NCBI GenBank assembly: GCA_037783545.1
Contig: JBBELK010000064.1
Span: 2,356,001 to 2,420,000 of the forward strand
Source: Henricia sp. BOLD:AAB3569
Taxonomy: Eukaryota; Echinodermata; Asteroidea; Spinulosida; Echinasteridae
Length of the DNA: 64,000 bases
Reading direction: 5' to 3'
The position numbers and the translations under genes were made by a program. Shown here piece by piece: positions 62,803-64,000 of this stretch (positions within the stretch are counted from its first letter, which is position 1; each line of letters opens with the position of its first letter). Below the pieces are notes generated by a model. The model did not search any database. It saw nothing but the letters and a program-made list of their open reading frames with translations, and had not been told where the DNA came from.

Positions 62803-64000
62803 ATGACAGATTCGACTTCAATTGAGGCGTCCGAATTTACAGGAGGCGCACGACGCACAATGAGTGCGGACAAACAAGGAGATTGCATGGGCACCTGCAC
62901 TCGTGAGCGAGCCATGCAGGAATTAAATGAGAGATTTCGCCTCCTACAGAGGGAGACGGAGCAAGCAGAGGCCCAAATGAAACAGCTTCTGGTTGCAACT
63001 TCGAGCTTGACTCACGTTAGGCCTGGTGAGGCCGACAAGGAGATAGAGTTTAAGCGAGGCGCAAGAGGCGCCATGGAAACCACAGGATATGGCTCTGTGT
63101 CAGAACACTCAAGCGTGATGCAGAGGACCAAGTCTGAGGCGCTACAGCAGAGCGCCATTACGCCAGTGAGGGTGAATGAAGATAGAACGTGGAGGCCGCT
63201 GGCGAGGTCCACGGAACAAAGGCAGTCAAAGGATGACAGCGAACTCAATGCTGCGCATCCGACGGACGCAAGAGGCGCAACGAGTACTCCAGATGTGGAG
63301 TTAGCAATTGACGGGATGGAGGACAAGGAGGCCTCTCCCGATGTCCCATGGGAATTAAGGAGGGACGCGATATTTCGTGGAAAGCAGCAATGGAAGGAGA
63401 GCTTCGGTTATGACGTGAGGCGCCCAAGGATTGTTCCAGACAGATTCAATGGAAAGCAACCTAGGGAACACTTCGAGGCCTGTAAGCAGGTAAACGGTTG
63501 GAGCGATGAGGAGGCCGCGGCCTATCTTGCCGCTAGTCTCCAAGGACCGGCCGTGAAAATCTTGACCAGTCGTCAAGGAGAGAAAAGGGATAGACGATTT
63601 AGTTACAAGGAGCTAATGGACTTACTAACTGCGCGTTTTGGTCCGGGACAGATGGCAGAGAATTTTCTCATGGAATTGAGAAACCGTCGCCAAGGCCCAA
63701 AGTAAACGTTGCAAGAACTCGGCGAGGCAGTGCGGGAACTTGCCGCCCTGTCTTACCCGGAACTCTCAGATGAGAGTAGAGACAGATTGGCCCGGGGTCA
63801 TTTTTCTGATGCTACCACCAGACCATAAATGAGGAACAGAAGAATCCAGAGACACCTGCGCCTCCGGAGAGGCGACGGGACACACGGGTCTATAGGCAGC
63901 GTGTGAGGAGAGCTGCAAACCCGGAGGACAAGTGTTATAAGTGCCAGGAAATGGGGCACTTCGCCAGCGCCAGTGATTGCCAAGGAAAAACGCTGCCGGG
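62803..64000 (+). pseudogene. gag: Ty3/gypsy-type Gag, disrupted and cut by window end
   Basis: The first 300 codons (62803-63705) contain an N-terminal coiled coil (residues 33-66) and, from residue ~195, a retrotransposon gag domain (RFNGKQPREHFEACKQVNGW..EEAAAYLAASLQGPAV..L..RFGP). A TAA at 63703 interrupts a still-homologous frame (LQELGEAVRELAALSYPELS), another TAA lies at 63826, and the zinc knuckle near 63933-63980 (CYKCQEMGHF...DC, two residues longer than usual) is in a different frame. Pol would lie beyond the window. This copy is dead for Gag production. Confidence 0.8.

Noticed and set aside
1..64000. CRISPR array, operons or bacterial features
   Set aside because: Spliced conserved animal genes, SINEs and LTR elements show a metazoan nuclear sequence; no regularly spaced repeat-spacer array seen.

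Overview
The window is nuclear DNA of an animal, most likely a marine deuterostome (echinoderm, hemichordate or lancelet type). Supporting evidence: two intron-rich genes with clear vertebrate orthologues, tRNA-derived SINEs with ATT-repeat tails, a BEL/Pao retrotransposon, very many palindromic MITE-like elements, and frequent TACATGTA runs. The species cannot be named from the sequence alone. Nearly all short open frames here are chance frames in repeats. The real genes appear only when exons are joined by splice signals and phase.

Layout. 1-12.0 kb: intergenic, filled with foldback/MITE copies, a SINE and a GC-rich tandem array at 9.4-10.2 kb. 12.1-12.2 kb: a candidate first exon of an unidentified minus-strand gene. 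12.5-16.4 kb: complete EFCAB10-like gene on the plus strand (4 coding exons, 134 aa), sharing a ~310 bp presumptive bidirectional promoter with that exon. 16.4-23.5 kb: intergenic MITEs. 23.57-60.68 kb: complete MTMR14 orthologue on the minus strand (19 coding exons, 605 aa, all phases compatible), tail-to-tail with EFCAB10. 60.7-61.9 kb: MTMR14 upstream region. 61.9-64 kb: 5' end of a decayed Ty3/gypsy-type LTR element, cut by the window edge.

The MTMR14 introns are transposon traps. Intron 18 holds a BEL/Pao element of 6,658 bp with two identical 488 bp LTRs and a 5 bp target duplication. Its gag and pol frames abut where the protease should be, so it looks like a very recent insertion of a protease-less copy. 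Intron 15 holds a 5,041 bp near-palindromic element with a 9 bp target duplication. Each ~2.4 kb arm carries a decayed copy of a gene ending in a cysteine-rich CXC domain. The element sits inside a smaller MITE whose unoccupied relative lies at 46.2 kb. Intron 1 holds a four-level nest: MITE, then foldback element, then SINE, then an 894 bp hairpin with a 9 bp target duplication. Both arms of that hairpin carry an ATG-plus-donor mini-exon that is in phase with MTMR14 exon 2.

The two genes have no obvious functional link. MTMR14 is a phosphoinositide 3-phosphatase and EFCAB10 a small EF-hand/RIIa-like protein. The most novel-looking content is the pair of 9-bp-TSD foldback elements and the protease-less BEL element.
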